Source: CAZPZZ01 sp964591245 (GTDB taxonomy: Bacteria > Acidobacteriota > Vicinamibacteria > Vicinamibacterales > UBA8438). Taken from it: DNA of 22,886 nucleotides. This document shows positions 14,921-22,886 of the stretch, one piece after another. Within the stretch, counting starts at the first letter, position 1, and the number at the start of each line of letters is the position of its first letter. A program made the translations under genes and the position numbers. The DNA lies in assembly GCA_964591245.1 (NCBI GenBank), contig CAZPZZ010000059.1, positions 1 through 22,886 on the forward strand. The letters run 5' to 3'. The notes beneath the pieces are model-generated. The model was not told the DNA's origin and did not search any database. It saw only the letters and a list, made by a program, of their open reading frames with translations.

Positions 14921-15149
14921 CTGGTCCTACAACTCCTGTCTGGGGACCACGCGTCCGATCGCAACGCGTCACCATTGCTCAAACGGGGGCCATTTCTCTG
15001 ATCGGAAGATCTGCGCTAGGTCCTATCGGCATAAAGGAACATTCCCTCTACGACGCCTGTGGGACCCGAGCGAACGGACGGTGACCGTCTGCTCAGGAGC
15101 AGACCAACTTCTTGCATCATACCGAATGGCCGCGTAGAAGGGAACGCGA
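14921..15149. other. Divergent intergenic region with a perfect palindrome, ending at a gap
   Basis: No gene is supported here. The arms GTCTGCTC (15087-15094) and GAGCAGAC (15097-15104) form a perfect eight-pair inverted repeat with two bases between. It could be an operator or a hairpin upstream of the beta-barrel gene whose start is hidden in the following gap. Confidence 0.4.
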
Positions 15150-15249
15150 NNNNNNNNNNNNNNNNNNNNNNNNNNNNNNNNNNNNNNNNNNNNNNNNNNN
15201 NNNNNNNNNNNNNNNNNNNNNNNNNNNNNNNNNNNNNNNNNNNNNNNNN
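15150..15249. other. Assembly gap (100 N)
   Basis: Exactly 100 undetermined bases, a placeholder of unknown true size. It removes the start, signal peptide and first strands of the beta-barrel gene that follows. Confidence 0.97.
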
Positions 15250-15250
15250 G

Positions 15251-15859
15251 GAAACCGCCTCCTTCGACACGAATCGAAAGGTTGGTTCTGGAGGGCTCTT
15301 CGAGGTCAGTGGTGGCGTGCGGGTCTGGCGAAATGTTTCCGCCGCGGTGGGCGTGAGCGTCCTCAATACCAGCCGCGCTGCAACGATAAACGGCACGGTG
15401 CCTTCACCGCTCTACTACAACAGCGCTAGAAGCGCGACACATTCCCTGGCTAGCGACCTCGAACATCGTCAACTCGGTGTTCATCTGATGGCGGTCTACG
15501 TGTATCCCATAACCGAGACCATCGACGTCGCCTTTTTTGGCGGCCCCTCCATATTCAAGGTGAGTCAGGATCTGGTGAGTGGAGAGACGCTCGGCGCGGA
15601 AGCGTCGCCGTTCGATGCAATCTCCATCAACGGCGTCACCCGGACGACCTCCCAGAAGACGGGGATCGGGGGCAACGTCGGCGTGGATGTCACCTACATG
15701 CTGACCGACATGATCGGCGTCGGCGGGCTCATCCGATACACGGCTGCCTCCATCAGCCCCGATGCACCTGACGGGGTGACCATCACTCCCACAAGCTTCG
15801 ACGTGGGTGGCCTGCAAGTCGGCGGTGGGCTGCGGCTGCGTTTCCCGTCATTCTTTTGA
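15251..15859 (+). CDS. C-terminal part of an outer-membrane beta-barrel protein (start lost in gap)
   Basis: About 202 readable residues. They alternate strands rich in Gly/Val/Thr (GGLFEVSGGVRVWRNVSAAVG, MAVYVYPITETIDVAFFGGP, GIGGNVGVDVTYMLTDMIGVGGLIRYTAAS, each a separate hairpin) and end RFPSFF, the terminal Phe of barrel proteins. This resembles the small eight-stranded OmpA/OprF-like or 'outer membrane protein beta-barrel domain' type, with a hairpin pattern near YVYPITETIDVAFFGGPS. The in-frame ATG at 15059 upstream of the gap is not credible, as its residues look non-coding and have no signal peptide, so the true start is inside the gap. Its last 12 bases overlap the convergent methyltransferase gene. 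Confidence 0.75.
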   Translation, partial: ETASFDTNRKVGSGGLFEVSGGVRVWRNVSAAVGVSVLNTSRAATINGTVPSPLYYNSARSATHSLASDLEHRQLGVHLMAVYVYPITETIDVAFFGGPSIFKVSQDLVSGETLGAEASPFDAISINGVTRTTSQKTGIGGNVGVDVTYMLTDMIGVGGLIRYTAASISPDAPDGVTITPTSFDVGGLQVGGGLRLRFPSFF

Positions 15860-16633
15860 TGCCATCCCGGCCGCCCTTCGTACACCGGACGAGGTACCGG
15901 TCTCCGACAGTCTGAACCACAGATAATCGGCCCCCCATCGCGTAAATTGGGCCGAATAATCCTCGACCAAGGCAAACCCTGCGCTCGTCAGCGCCTGCAT
16001 CAATTCCTCACGGCTCCAGCAGCGCAGGATGTGTATATCCTCGTAGTTCAAGGTCTTGTTCTCTTGCCTGAGCGCCCCCCGCTCCTGGTAGCGATACATC
16101 ACACCGTCGACCGGCTGCACCTCCACACACCGGATGAGGTGATCAGTCTCGATGTCGAAGCTCTGGAAGAGCGACGCATGGGGCACATCGATCAGCAATG
16201 CGCCTCCCGGTCGGAGCACCGAGGCCACCGCGTTGCAGGACGCTGCCAGCGCAGCGTGATCGAGAATGTGAGCAACAACGCTAAACACACACAGCGCCAG
16301 ATCGAATCGCGGCTCTGATCGAAACGACGCCATCGTGGCGTCCGTGCGTCGAATGGGAAGCTCCGACGCTTTGTCAACGATGCGGGACAGCATCGCAGGC
16401 GCCGGGTCCACGGCCGTCACGTCGAACCCCACCCTCGCCAACGGAATCGCGAGCCGGCCGGTACCCGCACCGTAATCCACCACACATGCCGGAGGCGAAA
16501 GCGCCTGCCGAATCGTGGAGAGAGAACGCGATGTCAGTTCATGAAGGTCAACGCCAAATGACTCCTCCATCACAGCGTCATAGTGTTGTGCCCAACCGTC
16601 GTGTGGTCGTGTTGATGCTCGATGACGGCACAT
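15848..16633 (-). CDS. Class I SAM-dependent methyltransferase
   Basis: A 261-residue small-molecule-type methyltransferase. Motif I VDYGAGTGRLA is at 52-62, the SAM ribose-binding acid is Asp76 (AVDPAPAML), an acidic/aromatic loop FDLALCVFSVVAHI lies at 110-123, motif III RPGGALLIDVPH at 141-152, then a C-terminal part with WSREELMQALTSAGF at 206-220. The N-terminal DGWAQHYDAVM is typical of this family. The substrate is unknown. GAAGAG sits about nine bases before the ATG at 16633. It converges on the beta-barrel gene with a 12-base overlap and is divergent from the molybdenum hydroxylase gene. Confidence 0.88.
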   Translation of the reverse strand: MCRHRASTRPHDGWAQHYDAVMEESFGVDLHELTSRSLSTIRQALSPPACVVDYGAGTGRLAIPLARVGFDVTAVDPAPAMLSRIVDKASELPIRRTDATMASFRSEPRFDLALCVFSVVAHILDHAALAASCNAVASVLRPGGALLIDVPHASLFQSFDIETDHLIRCVEVQPVDGVMYRYQERGALRQENKTLNYEDIHILRCWSREELMQALTSAGFALVEDYSAQFTRWGADYLWFRLSETGTSSGVRRAAGMASKE

Positions 16634-16977
16634 GAATCGTAGCTCTTCGACAGACTCGGGGTACGGACAGACTCGCCCGGAATTCCATCCCCAACGTACT
16701 CACGATGGTACTGCCCAGCGGGAAACCCCTGAAAGGGGCCACCGTGCCTCGTGCCAGCCACGGTACCCCGTCATCACGTCGAGGGGACAGATCGAACTCG
16801 ACAGCCGCGCGACCTGAGTACAAATGGAACATTCACAACGCAGTCGGCGCGCCGAGAAAAGAAATTGGAGCACCAGAACACGACACGTTGACGTAGTATT
16901 TCAGGGGAACCATCCGTACGTGGTCCAATTCAGTCCTATGACTCACATCACCCGACCGTTCATTCCGGGAGGTTCGC
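16634..16977. other. Divergent intergenic region between methyltransferase and Mo-hydroxylase genes
   Basis: About 340 bases without a supported gene; frames in both directions exist but lack ribosome-binding sites and family features. Short inverted repeats occur (CCCC/GGGG around 16722-16738 and ACCGTG/CACGGT around 16740-16766). A TTGACG box near 16888 could be a -35 for the downstream gene, but no matching -10 is convincing. Confidence 0.45.
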
Positions 16978-19404
16978 ATGCCTGACTACAAGCTGATCGG
17001 TAAGGATTACACGACAACAGATCTTCGATCAAAGGTAACCGGTCAAGCTCGGTATGCAGAAGATTTTCGAGCCGAGGGCATGGTCTTCCTGAAGCTACTC
17101 CTGAGTCCCATGCCACATGCGCGGGTACGATCTCTGGACCCGAGCGCCGCCCTCGCCATGCCCGGAGTCGAGGGCATCATCACCGCAGACGACCTTCCCG
17201 ATGTGGACGCCCCGAACGAGGCAGGCCTGACCAACGAGCCACTCTACGAGGGCGAACCGATCCTCGGCGTTGCGGCCGTTGACGAACAGACGGCATCAAA
17301 CGCGATCGAGGCCATTCGCATCGAATTCGAGCCCCTGCCATTTTGCGTGGATCCACTAGACAGCTTACGCCCCGGTGGGCCGAACGCGCGGCTCGAGGGG
17401 AACACCATGGTCGATCGGCAACTGGCCACGCTCAAGTGGACCGAGACGGAAATGGCCGAACTTGCGACTGGCCAATTACCGATGGGGGGTGCGTATGCCG
17501 CGGAGTGGTCAGTAGGCGACGTTGAGGCCGGACTTGCGGCCTCGGATCTCGTCATCGACGAATCGATCTATCACCAGTCGCTCGGCCATCAACCACTTGA
17601 GACACGGAGCTGCATGGCCTACTGGGAAAATGGGAAGGTCTATGTCTACGGCTCGACCCAGAGTACGGCGCGCACGGTCGGTGCCGTTGCACGATGGGCA
17701 GAAGTAGAACCCGAGAATGTCGTGCTCGTCGCCGAATTCTGTGGAGGAGGGTTCGGCAGCAAGGGCGCCGGTTCCACCAGCATGCGCTTCCCGATCGTCA
17801 TGTCGAAAAAGATCGGCAAGCCGGTGATGATGCGCATCAGTCGTCGCGAGGAAGACTTCATCGGGCGCGCGCGGCCTGCCGTGCAAGCTCGCGCGAAGAT
17901 TGGCTTCCGCAGTGACGGCCGCATTCTTGCCATGGACCTCTTCACCGTGGGAGACGCCGGTCCTTACGGGCGAAGCGGCGACCACATGTCCCTCGGGAAT
18001 ATTGCCTCATTGGTATACCAACCCGAAAACATGCGGATCCGAGGATTACCGGTGTACACCAACACGCCTCCGCGGGCAGCACAACGGGCCCCTGGGGGAG
18101 AGCAGGCCGTCAGCATGCTGGCACCGCTGATCGACCAGGCTGCGCGAAAACTCGGGATCGACCGGGCCGAAATCATCCGGCTCAACGCCCCCTCGGGACA
18201 AGCCCGCTTTGGTGCACCTGGACGGGACGGGCAACAGGGCAATACGTCGAGTGCGTTTGTCCAGGAGGCCCTCGACAAGGGGCTTGACGCGTTCAACTGG
18301 TCGGAACGGATCGCGCGCAGCGGGGAACGCAACGGGAGCAAGGCGACCGGTCTCGGTATCGCGTTAAGCTCGTTCTCAGCCGGAAGTTCGGGTATGGACG
18401 GGTTGATGGTCCTTCGGCCGGACGGACGGCTCCAGATCCAGACCGGCGTAGGCAACCTCGGAACCGAGTCGTTTTCTGACTGCGCAAGAGCCGCAGCAGA
18501 AGCGATCGACATGCCGTGGGAAAAAGTGGAGTTGGTCTGGGGCGCAACTGACCGGAACCTTCCCTGGAGCGCGATGTCCGTCGGGAGCCAAACAACCCAT
18601 GCCCACACACGGGCCCATTGGGCAACCGGACTCGACCTCCGACGGAAGATGCAAGAACTCGCCGCACTCGATCTGGGTGGAACAGCGGACGACTACGAGG
18701 TCGGCGGCGAACGTGTCTTCAGACGAGGCAATCGGTCGCAAGGCCTGAGCTTTGCCCAGGCCGCCGAACGGGCAGTCGACCTCGGGGGCAAATTCGATGG
18801 ACACGAACTCCCCGATGACCTCAACGGTATGACGACTGCCGCCGCGACCGCTCTCGCCGGACGTGGGTTGATGGGAGTCGCGAAAGACACCTTCGACACC
18901 GGGGGCCGGGTCATGTCGTTCGTCGTCGGCTTCGCCGAGGTCGAGGTCGATGTGGAAACTGGCGCCATCCGGCTGGTCGATTACCTCGGCAGCGCCGACT
19001 GTGGCACGATCGTCCACCCCCGTTTGTTGGGTGGCCAGATCCTGGCCGGCGGCATTCAAGGCTTCGGCATCGCACTAAGCCAGAAGTGGACATTTGACCG
19101 TCGCTGGGGCTTGTCGGTGGCCAAACGGTTCTACAACAATCGTCCCCCCAGTATCCTCGACGTCCCTCACGAGCACCCGATGGGCTGGGCCGCTGCAGAG
19201 GTGCCAGACCCCTTCAATCCGCTCGGAGCCAAGGGCATTGGCGAACCCGCCATCGGCGCGGGTTCCGCAGCCGTCTTGTGCGCGATTGCCGACGCTCTAG
19301 GAGGCGAAGGACATTTCTATCGGTCGCCCGTCACGACCGACATGATCCTGACAAAATTGGAACAAATCGCTCCCGCTCATGACCGACTCATGAATCACGT
19401 TTGA
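16978..19404 (+). CDS. Xanthine dehydrogenase/aldehyde oxidase family molybdopterin-binding subunit
   Basis: An 808-residue large subunit of a molybdenum hydroxylase. Residues 15-125 are the aldehyde oxidase a/b hammerhead domain (KVTGQARYAEDF), followed by the molybdopterin-binding domains. Visible motifs: CGGGFGSK at 255-262, RAPGGEQ at 370-376, and KGIGEPAIGAG at 752-762, whose Glu756 is the catalytic base of the family. Thus hydroxylation of an aldehyde or N-heterocycle is expected; substrate unknown. There is no Tat signal, so a cytoplasmic enzyme is likely. The ATG at 16978 has GGGAGG five bases upstream. The FeS (2Fe-2S) and FAD subunits that normally sit beside this gene are absent on both sides, so its electron partner must be encoded elsewhere. 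Confidence 0.92.
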   Translation: MPDYKLIGKDYTTTDLRSKVTGQARYAEDFRAEGMVFLKLLLSPMPHARVRSLDPSAALAMPGVEGIITADDLPDVDAPNEAGLTNEPLYEGEPILGVAAVDEQTASNAIEAIRIEFEPLPFCVDPLDSLRPGGPNARLEGNTMVDRQLATLKWTETEMAELATGQLPMGGAYAAEWSVGDVEAGLAASDLVIDESIYHQSLGHQPLETRSCMAYWENGKVYVYGSTQSTARTVGAVARWAEVEPENVVLVAEFCGGGFGSKGAGSTSMRFPIVMSKKIGKPVMMRISRREEDFIGRARPAVQARAKIGFRSDGRILAMDLFTVGDAGPYGRSGDHMSLGNIASLVYQPENMRIRGLPVYTNTPPRAAQRAPGGEQAVSMLAPLIDQAARKLGIDRAEIIRLNAPSGQARFGAPGRDGQQGNTSSAFVQEALDKGLDAFNWSERIARSGERNGSKATGLGIALSSFSAGSSGMDGLMVLRPDGRLQIQTGVGNLGTESFSDCARAAAEAIDMPWEKVELVWGATDRNLPWSAMSVGSQTTHAHTRAHWATGLDLRRKMQELAALDLGGTADDYEVGGERVFRRGNRSQGLSFAQAAERAVDLGGKFDGHELPDDLNGMTTAAATALAGRGLMGVAKDTFDTGGRVMSFVVGFAEVEVDVETGAIRLVDYLGSADCGTIVHPRLLGGQILAGGIQGFGIALSQKWTFDRRWGLSVAKRFYNNRPPSILDVPHEHPMGWAAAEVPDPFNPLGAKGIGEPAIGAGSAAVLCAIADALGGEGHFYRSPVTTDMILTKLEQIAPAHDRLMNHV

Positions 19405-19415
19405 TGAGGCGACCG

Positions 19416-19438
19416 CGCCGGCCGTTCACAGCCCGGCG
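19416..19438 (+). terminator. Weak GC-rich hairpin after the Mo-hydroxylase gene
   Basis: Arms CGCCGG (19416-19421) and CCGGCG (19433-19438) with an 11-base loop, 12 bases after the stop. There is no T-tract directly after it. It could be an intrinsic or Rho-assisted terminator, but short GC stems are common in this GC-rich DNA. Confidence 0.25.
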
Positions 19439-19518
19439 GCTCCGGTACGACACGTTCGATCGCTGGATCCCTTTAAGGTGCGGGAGGAGCATTTTCTTCT
19501 TCTGAGGCTAGCTGACAC

Positions 19519-19563
19519 ATGACTCCTGACCGTTGCCGACCCGCACGCCGATACATCTCATGA
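19519..19563 (+). CDS. Possible 14-codon leader peptide overlapping the RND permease start
   Basis: ATG at 19519 opens a 14-residue frame (MTPDRCRPARRYIS) that stops at TGA 19561-19563. That stop overlaps the permease ATG at 19560 as ATGA, the arrangement of translational coupling. It contains four Arg. A GAGG lies some 12 bases upstream, which is a weak ribosome-binding site. The permease itself has no Shine-Dalgarno, so reinitiation after this leader could be how it is translated. Chance overlap cannot be excluded. Confidence 0.3.
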   Translation: MTPDRCRPARRYIS

Positions 19564-22500
19564 TCGCCTGGCTCGCCCGCAACCGTGTCGCGGCAAACCT
19601 CATGATGGCCATGATCATCGCGAGCGGTCTGCTCGCATCTGGCACGGTCAATGAGGAGGTTATGCCGGAGATCGAGCTCGACCGGATCGTCGTCGAGGTC
19701 CCCTACCTCGGCGCGGCCCCGGAGGAGGTCGAGCAGGCGGTATGCATCCGAATCGAGGAAGCAATCCAGGGGATCGACGGGATCAAACAGATCGAATCCA
19801 CTGCCTCCGAGGGCATGGGCATGGTACTGGTCGAGCTGGAACTCGGAGCCGACGCTCGCAAGGCAGTGGACGACATCAAGAGCTCTGTCGACGCGATCAC
19901 CACATTCCCCCTCGAAACAGAAAAACCGATTGTCCGTGAGTTGACGAACCGCAATCAGGTCACCGACATTGCGGTCTCCGGCCCCCTCGACCCCTACGAA
20001 CTTAAAGCGTTGGCCGAACAGGTCCGCGACGAACTCGCCGCACTGCCGGGTATCACACAGGTCGATCTCGTCGGGGCGCCACCTTACGAGATCTCCATTG
20101 AGATCTCCGAGATAGCCCTCCGTCGTTACGGAATGACGTTTGATCAGGTAGCGAACGCCGTACGACGGTCTTCCCTCGATCTACCAGGGGGCGCAGTACG
20201 CACTGAAGGCGGCGAAATTCTTCTACGGACCATAGGCCAGGCGTATCGCGGAGAAGATTACGAGAGGCTCATCGTCTGGACTCGCGCCGACGGCAGCCAG
20301 CTCCGCCTCGGCGACGTGGCCACCGTGATCGATGGGTTTCAGGAAACCGACCAGACCGCGCGGTTTGACGTCGACCCGACGATGATGATCTCCGTGTTCC
20401 GTACCGGCACGCAGAGCACGCTCGATATCGCAGCTCAGGTGCAGGAGTACGTGGATGGTGCGCAAGCGCGTCTTCCAGCCGGAGTGCAATTGACGGTCTG
20501 GCTGAACGATGCGGAGCGGCTCGGAGCCCAGCTCTCTCTGATGTTGCGTAACGGCTTCACCGGGTTCGCGCTCGTCTTCATCGTGCTCGCGCTCTTCCTG
20601 GATCTACGACTCGCCTTCTGGGTCAGCCTCGGCATCCCGATCTCGTTTCTAGGGGCTGTGGCCTTGTTACCCACGCTCGACGTCTCCATCAACATGATGT
20701 CGCTCTTCGCGTTCATTTTGGTTCTCGGAATCGTCGTCGATGACGCAATCATCGTGGGCGAGAACATCTTCCGACACCAGGAACAATACGAAAGCGGATT
20801 ACAGGGGGCGATCGATGGTGCACACGAGATCGCCAAGCCGGTCACGTTCGCCGTACTTACGACAGTCGCAGCGTTCATGCCCCTCGCTCTTGTGCCCGGC
20901 ATGATGGGCAAGATGTTTCGGGTCATCCCGTTTGTCGTCATACCGTGTCTCCTCTTCTCGTTGGTCGAGTCTCTCGGTATCCTCCCAGCGCACCTTTCAC
21001 ACCGACGTCAGAAACGACGCCCCGGCTTATGGCGTCGGTTCCAGGGACAATTTGCGCACGGCCTTCTGTGGTTCACCCGACACATCTATCGCCCTACGCT
21101 GGATGCAGCACTGGAGTGGCGCTACCTCACAGCGTCAGTCGGGGTCGGCATGATGATTCTGACCATGGGCATGGTAGCCTCAGGCCGCCCAAACTTTCAG
21201 TTCTTCCCCTCGATAGAGGCGAACTTCATGGTCGCGTCTCTAACCATGCCCCAGGGCACACCGGTCACAACCACATCGGGCGCGGTGGAACGGCTTGAGA
21301 TCGGCGCTCGACGGCTCAGACAGGAGTTGCAGTCAGAGACTGGCCAGGACTACTTCCGACACGTATCGGCCGCCGTCGGAGACCAGCCCATGGCCGCGCG
21401 GCGATCCGGCCCTGGCGCCAGTGCGGGTGCGGCTCACCTCGGCGAGGTGATGATTGAGCTGATCCCATCCGAAACGAGGCGCTACAACAGCGAACAGCTG
21501 GGCACAATGTGGCGTGCAGCGACTGGTCAAATTCCAGAAGCCGTCGACGTCAACTTCAGTATGTCGATGATGGGCCCAGGCGAGGATATCGACGTCCAAC
21601 TGTCAGGCCCAGATGTCGACCAACTCCGCGCCGCAGCGAACGAAGTCAAACGTCGACTCACTGAATATGCCGGGGTACACGAGATTACCGATACTTTTCG
21701 GGCCGGCAAGGAAGAACTCCAGTTGGGGATCACGCCTGCAGCGGAAACGCTCGGACTGACCCTAGAGGATCTCGGGCGACAGGTACGACAAGCGTTCTAC
21801 GGGGAGGAGGCCCAACGGATCCAGCGTGACCGCGATGACGTGCGGGTGATGGTTCGCTATCCGCGGGACGGCCGGCGTTCGCTTGGTGATCTTGAGAGTA
21901 TGCGTATCCGCACTCCCGATGGTGGCGAGGTGCCGTTCACTCAGGTGGCAACGGTAGAACAAGGCCGTGGCTTCGCCTCAATCCGACGTGTCGACCGAAA
22001 CCGCGCCGTCAACGTCACGGCCACGGTGGATCCAGCGGTCGCTTCCGCCGGACAGGTGGTCGACGACCTGGATACCCGTATCCTTCCCGAAGTACTAGCC
22101 TCGACGCCTGGCGTGTTTTACACCTTCGAAGGTGCTCAGGCAGAACTCTCGGACAGTGTTGGTGGGCTGCAACGTGGGTTTGCGCTCGCACTGCTGATGA
22201 TCTTTGCGCTGCTCGCTGTCCCGCTAAAATCCTATCTGCAACCACTGATCATCATGAGCGCGATTCCGTTCGGCCTCGTGGGTGCGGTGTGGGGTCATCT
22301 CATCATGTCGCTCGACGTGACCATGATGTCGATGTTCGGACTCATTGCGTTGACCGGGGTCGTCGTCAACGACAGCCTCATCATGGTCGATTTCATCAAC
22401 CGACGACGCCAAGAACACTCCGACCTCAGCGCCGCGGTCCGGGACGCTGGCATGAACCGCTTCCGCCCCATTCTGCTGACATCTTTTACGACCTTCTTCG

Positions 22501-22718
22501 GACTGGTGCCCTTGATGCTCGACCGCAGCTTCGATGCAGCCTTCGTAATCCCGATGGGGGTATCGCTCGCGTTCGGAGTTTTGTTCGCCACCTTCATCAC
22601 GCTGATCCTCGTTCCCACCGCGTACATGATCCTCGAAGACGGACGAGACACGAGCCAGCGAATCTTCAGACAGAACCCCGCCCACCTCGTCACCGCTGAT
22701 CATCCTTCGGCGGGCTGA
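19560..22718 (+). CDS. RND efflux permease, HAE-1 type (AcrB-like)
   Basis: A 1052-residue proton-driven inner-membrane pump. Two repeats of one helix, a large periplasmic porter/docking region and a helix bundle are clear: helix 1 at about 11-27, TM2-6 about 329-480, second-half helices about 524-540 and 870-1025. TM4 carries VVDDAIIVGEN with the Asp pair (394/395), and TM10 has VVVNDSL (about 934-940) where AcrB has Lys940, as in the simpler HAE branch. I chose the ATG at 19560 (N-terminus MIAWLARNRVAANLMM); a TTG nine codons earlier (19533) is also open. Neither has a clear Shine-Dalgarno. No membrane-fusion adaptor or outer-membrane channel gene is in view; an adaptor normally precedes such a gene, and here a molybdenum hydroxylase does. 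Confidence 0.93.
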   Translation: MIAWLARNRVAANLMMAMIIASGLLASGTVNEEVMPEIELDRIVVEVPYLGAAPEEVEQAVCIRIEEAIQGIDGIKQIESTASEGMGMVLVELELGADARKAVDDIKSSVDAITTFPLETEKPIVRELTNRNQVTDIAVSGPLDPYELKALAEQVRDELAALPGITQVDLVGAPPYEISIEISEIALRRYGMTFDQVANAVRRSSLDLPGGAVRTEGGEILLRTIGQAYRGEDYERLIVWTRADGSQLRLGDVATVIDGFQETDQTARFDVDPTMMISVFRTGTQSTLDIAAQVQEYVDGAQARLPAGVQLTVWLNDAERLGAQLSLMLRNGFTGFALVFIVLALFLDLRLAFWVSLGIPISFLGAVALLPTLDVSINMMSLFAFILVLGIVVDDAIIVGENIFRHQEQYESGLQGAIDGAHEIAKPVTFAVLTTVAAFMPLALVPGMMGKMFRVIPFVVIPCLLFSLVESLGILPAHLSHRRQKRRPGLWRRFQGQFAHGLLWFTRHIYRPTLDAALEWRYLTASVGVGMMILTMGMVASGRPNFQFFPSIEANFMVASLTMPQGTPVTTTSGAVERLEIGARRLRQELQSETGQDYFRHVSAAVGDQPMAARRSGPGASAGAAHLGEVMIELIPSETRRYNSEQLGTMWRAATGQIPEAVDVNFSMSMMGPGEDIDVQLSGPDVDQLRAAANEVKRRLTEYAGVHEITDTFRAGKEELQLGITPAAETLGLTLEDLGRQVRQAFYGEEAQRIQRDRDDVRVMVRYPRDGRRSLGDLESMRIRTPDGGEVPFTQVATVEQGRGFASIRRVDRNRAVNVTATVDPAVASAGQVVDDLDTRILPEVLASTPGVFYTFEGAQAELSDSVGGLQRGFALALLMIFALLAVPLKSYLQPLIIMSAIPFGLVGAVWGHLIMSLDVTMMSMFGLIALTGVVVNDSLIMVDFINRRRQEHSDLSAAVRDAGMNRFRPILLTSFTTFFGLVPLMLDRSFDAAFVIPMGVSLAFGVLFATFITLILVPTAYMILEDGRDTSQRIFRQNPAHLVTADHPSAG

Positions 22719-22849
22719 CGGTACAACCCCACCAAATCCACTCGCCTCGGTTAGTAAGCAGGCCCCTTAATCGAGCGAGCTTTGAATGCTCCCACGTTTG
22801 GCTGGATAGGAATCAAGCCCGCCTGCTGGCAGGATCGGCCTGGCAACGC

Positions 22850-22877
22850 GCAGTTCTATGACGCGCGTGGGAACTGC
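22850..22877. other. Inverted repeat downstream of the RND permease
   Basis: Arms GCAGTTC (22850-22856) and GAACTGC (22871-22877) are perfectly complementary, with a 14-base loop. It lies 130 bases after the permease stop. No T-tract follows. It could belong to a terminator or to the next gene's control region. The rest of 22719-22886 shows no gene. Confidence 0.3.
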
Positions 22878-22886
22878 CTAGGGCCA

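Noticed and set aside
15059..15149. ATG at 15059 as the start of the beta-barrel protein
   Set aside because: The 30 residues before the gap have no signal peptide and look random; frame continuity through N is not evidence.
16578..16832. 84-residue minus-strand frame before the methyltransferase
   Set aside because: No ribosome-binding site, overlaps the methyltransferase start, and its last third looks non-coding.
16705..16896. 63-residue plus-strand frame before the Mo-hydroxylase
   Set aside because: No ribosome-binding site and no recognisable motif; likely chance in GC-rich DNA.
1..22886. CRISPR arrays, tRNA or rRNA genes, insertion sequences, toxin-antitoxin pairs, prophage
   Set aside because: No spaced identical repeats, no cloverleaf-like sequence, no transposase or integrase frame, and no paired small toxin-antitoxin genes were seen.

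Overview
This is a GC-rich chromosomal segment from a diderm (Gram-negative-type) bacterium. An outer-membrane lipoprotein candidate, two beta-barrel proteins ending in Phe, and two large RND transporters show the two-membrane envelope. GatCA, a long-tailed RNA polymerase omega, an ymdB-xseA-xseB-ispA operon and the style of the FN3-like lipoprotein fit Acidobacteriota (perhaps Vicinamibacterales), but this assignment is inference. Two runs of exactly 100 N (6684-6783 and 15150-15249) look like scaffold-gap placeholders, so the real distance and reading frame across them are unknown. I saw no tRNA, rRNA, CRISPR array, insertion sequence or phage gene.

Layout. 1-1345 (minus strand): a zinc-ribbon class I methyltransferase, a small CxxC protein with a strong ribosome-binding site, and possibly the first 21 codons of a gene leaving the window. 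1412-3186 (plus): gatC and gatA, overlapping by one base, encoding two of the three subunits of the tRNA-dependent amidotransferase; gatB is not here. 3247-3830 (minus): rpoZ (omega) coupled to a one-helix membrane protein. 4294-8645 (plus): a tight three-gene cassette of RND/MMPL-type inner-membrane exporter, LolA-like periplasmic protein and outer-membrane beta-barrel protein. It reads as a complete inner-to-outer membrane route and is the best candidate here for a poorly described system. 8583-9564 (minus): an Hsp20 chaperone with a very good sigma70-type promoter, followed by a small uncertain gene.

9902-13385 (plus): ymdB, xseA, xseB and a polyprenyl diphosphate synthase, with start/stop overlaps of four bases at two of the three junctions and a perfect hairpin over the last stop codon. 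13490-14920 (minus): a modular secreted lipoprotein with two FN3-like segments, a Gly/Ser linker and a Trp-rich C-terminal domain. 15251-15859 (plus): the C-terminal part of a beta-barrel protein whose start is lost in the second gap. 15848-16633 (minus): a second SAM methyltransferase. 16978-19404 (plus): a molybdopterin-binding hydroxylase large subunit with no FeS or FAD subunit beside it. 19560-22718 (plus): an HAE-1-type RND efflux permease with no adaptor gene in view, preceded by a 14-codon leader ORF whose stop overlaps the permease start codon.

The housekeeping blocks (gatCA, rpoZ, ymdB-xseAB-ispA) are ordinary. The envelope and transport genes between them are the accessory part.
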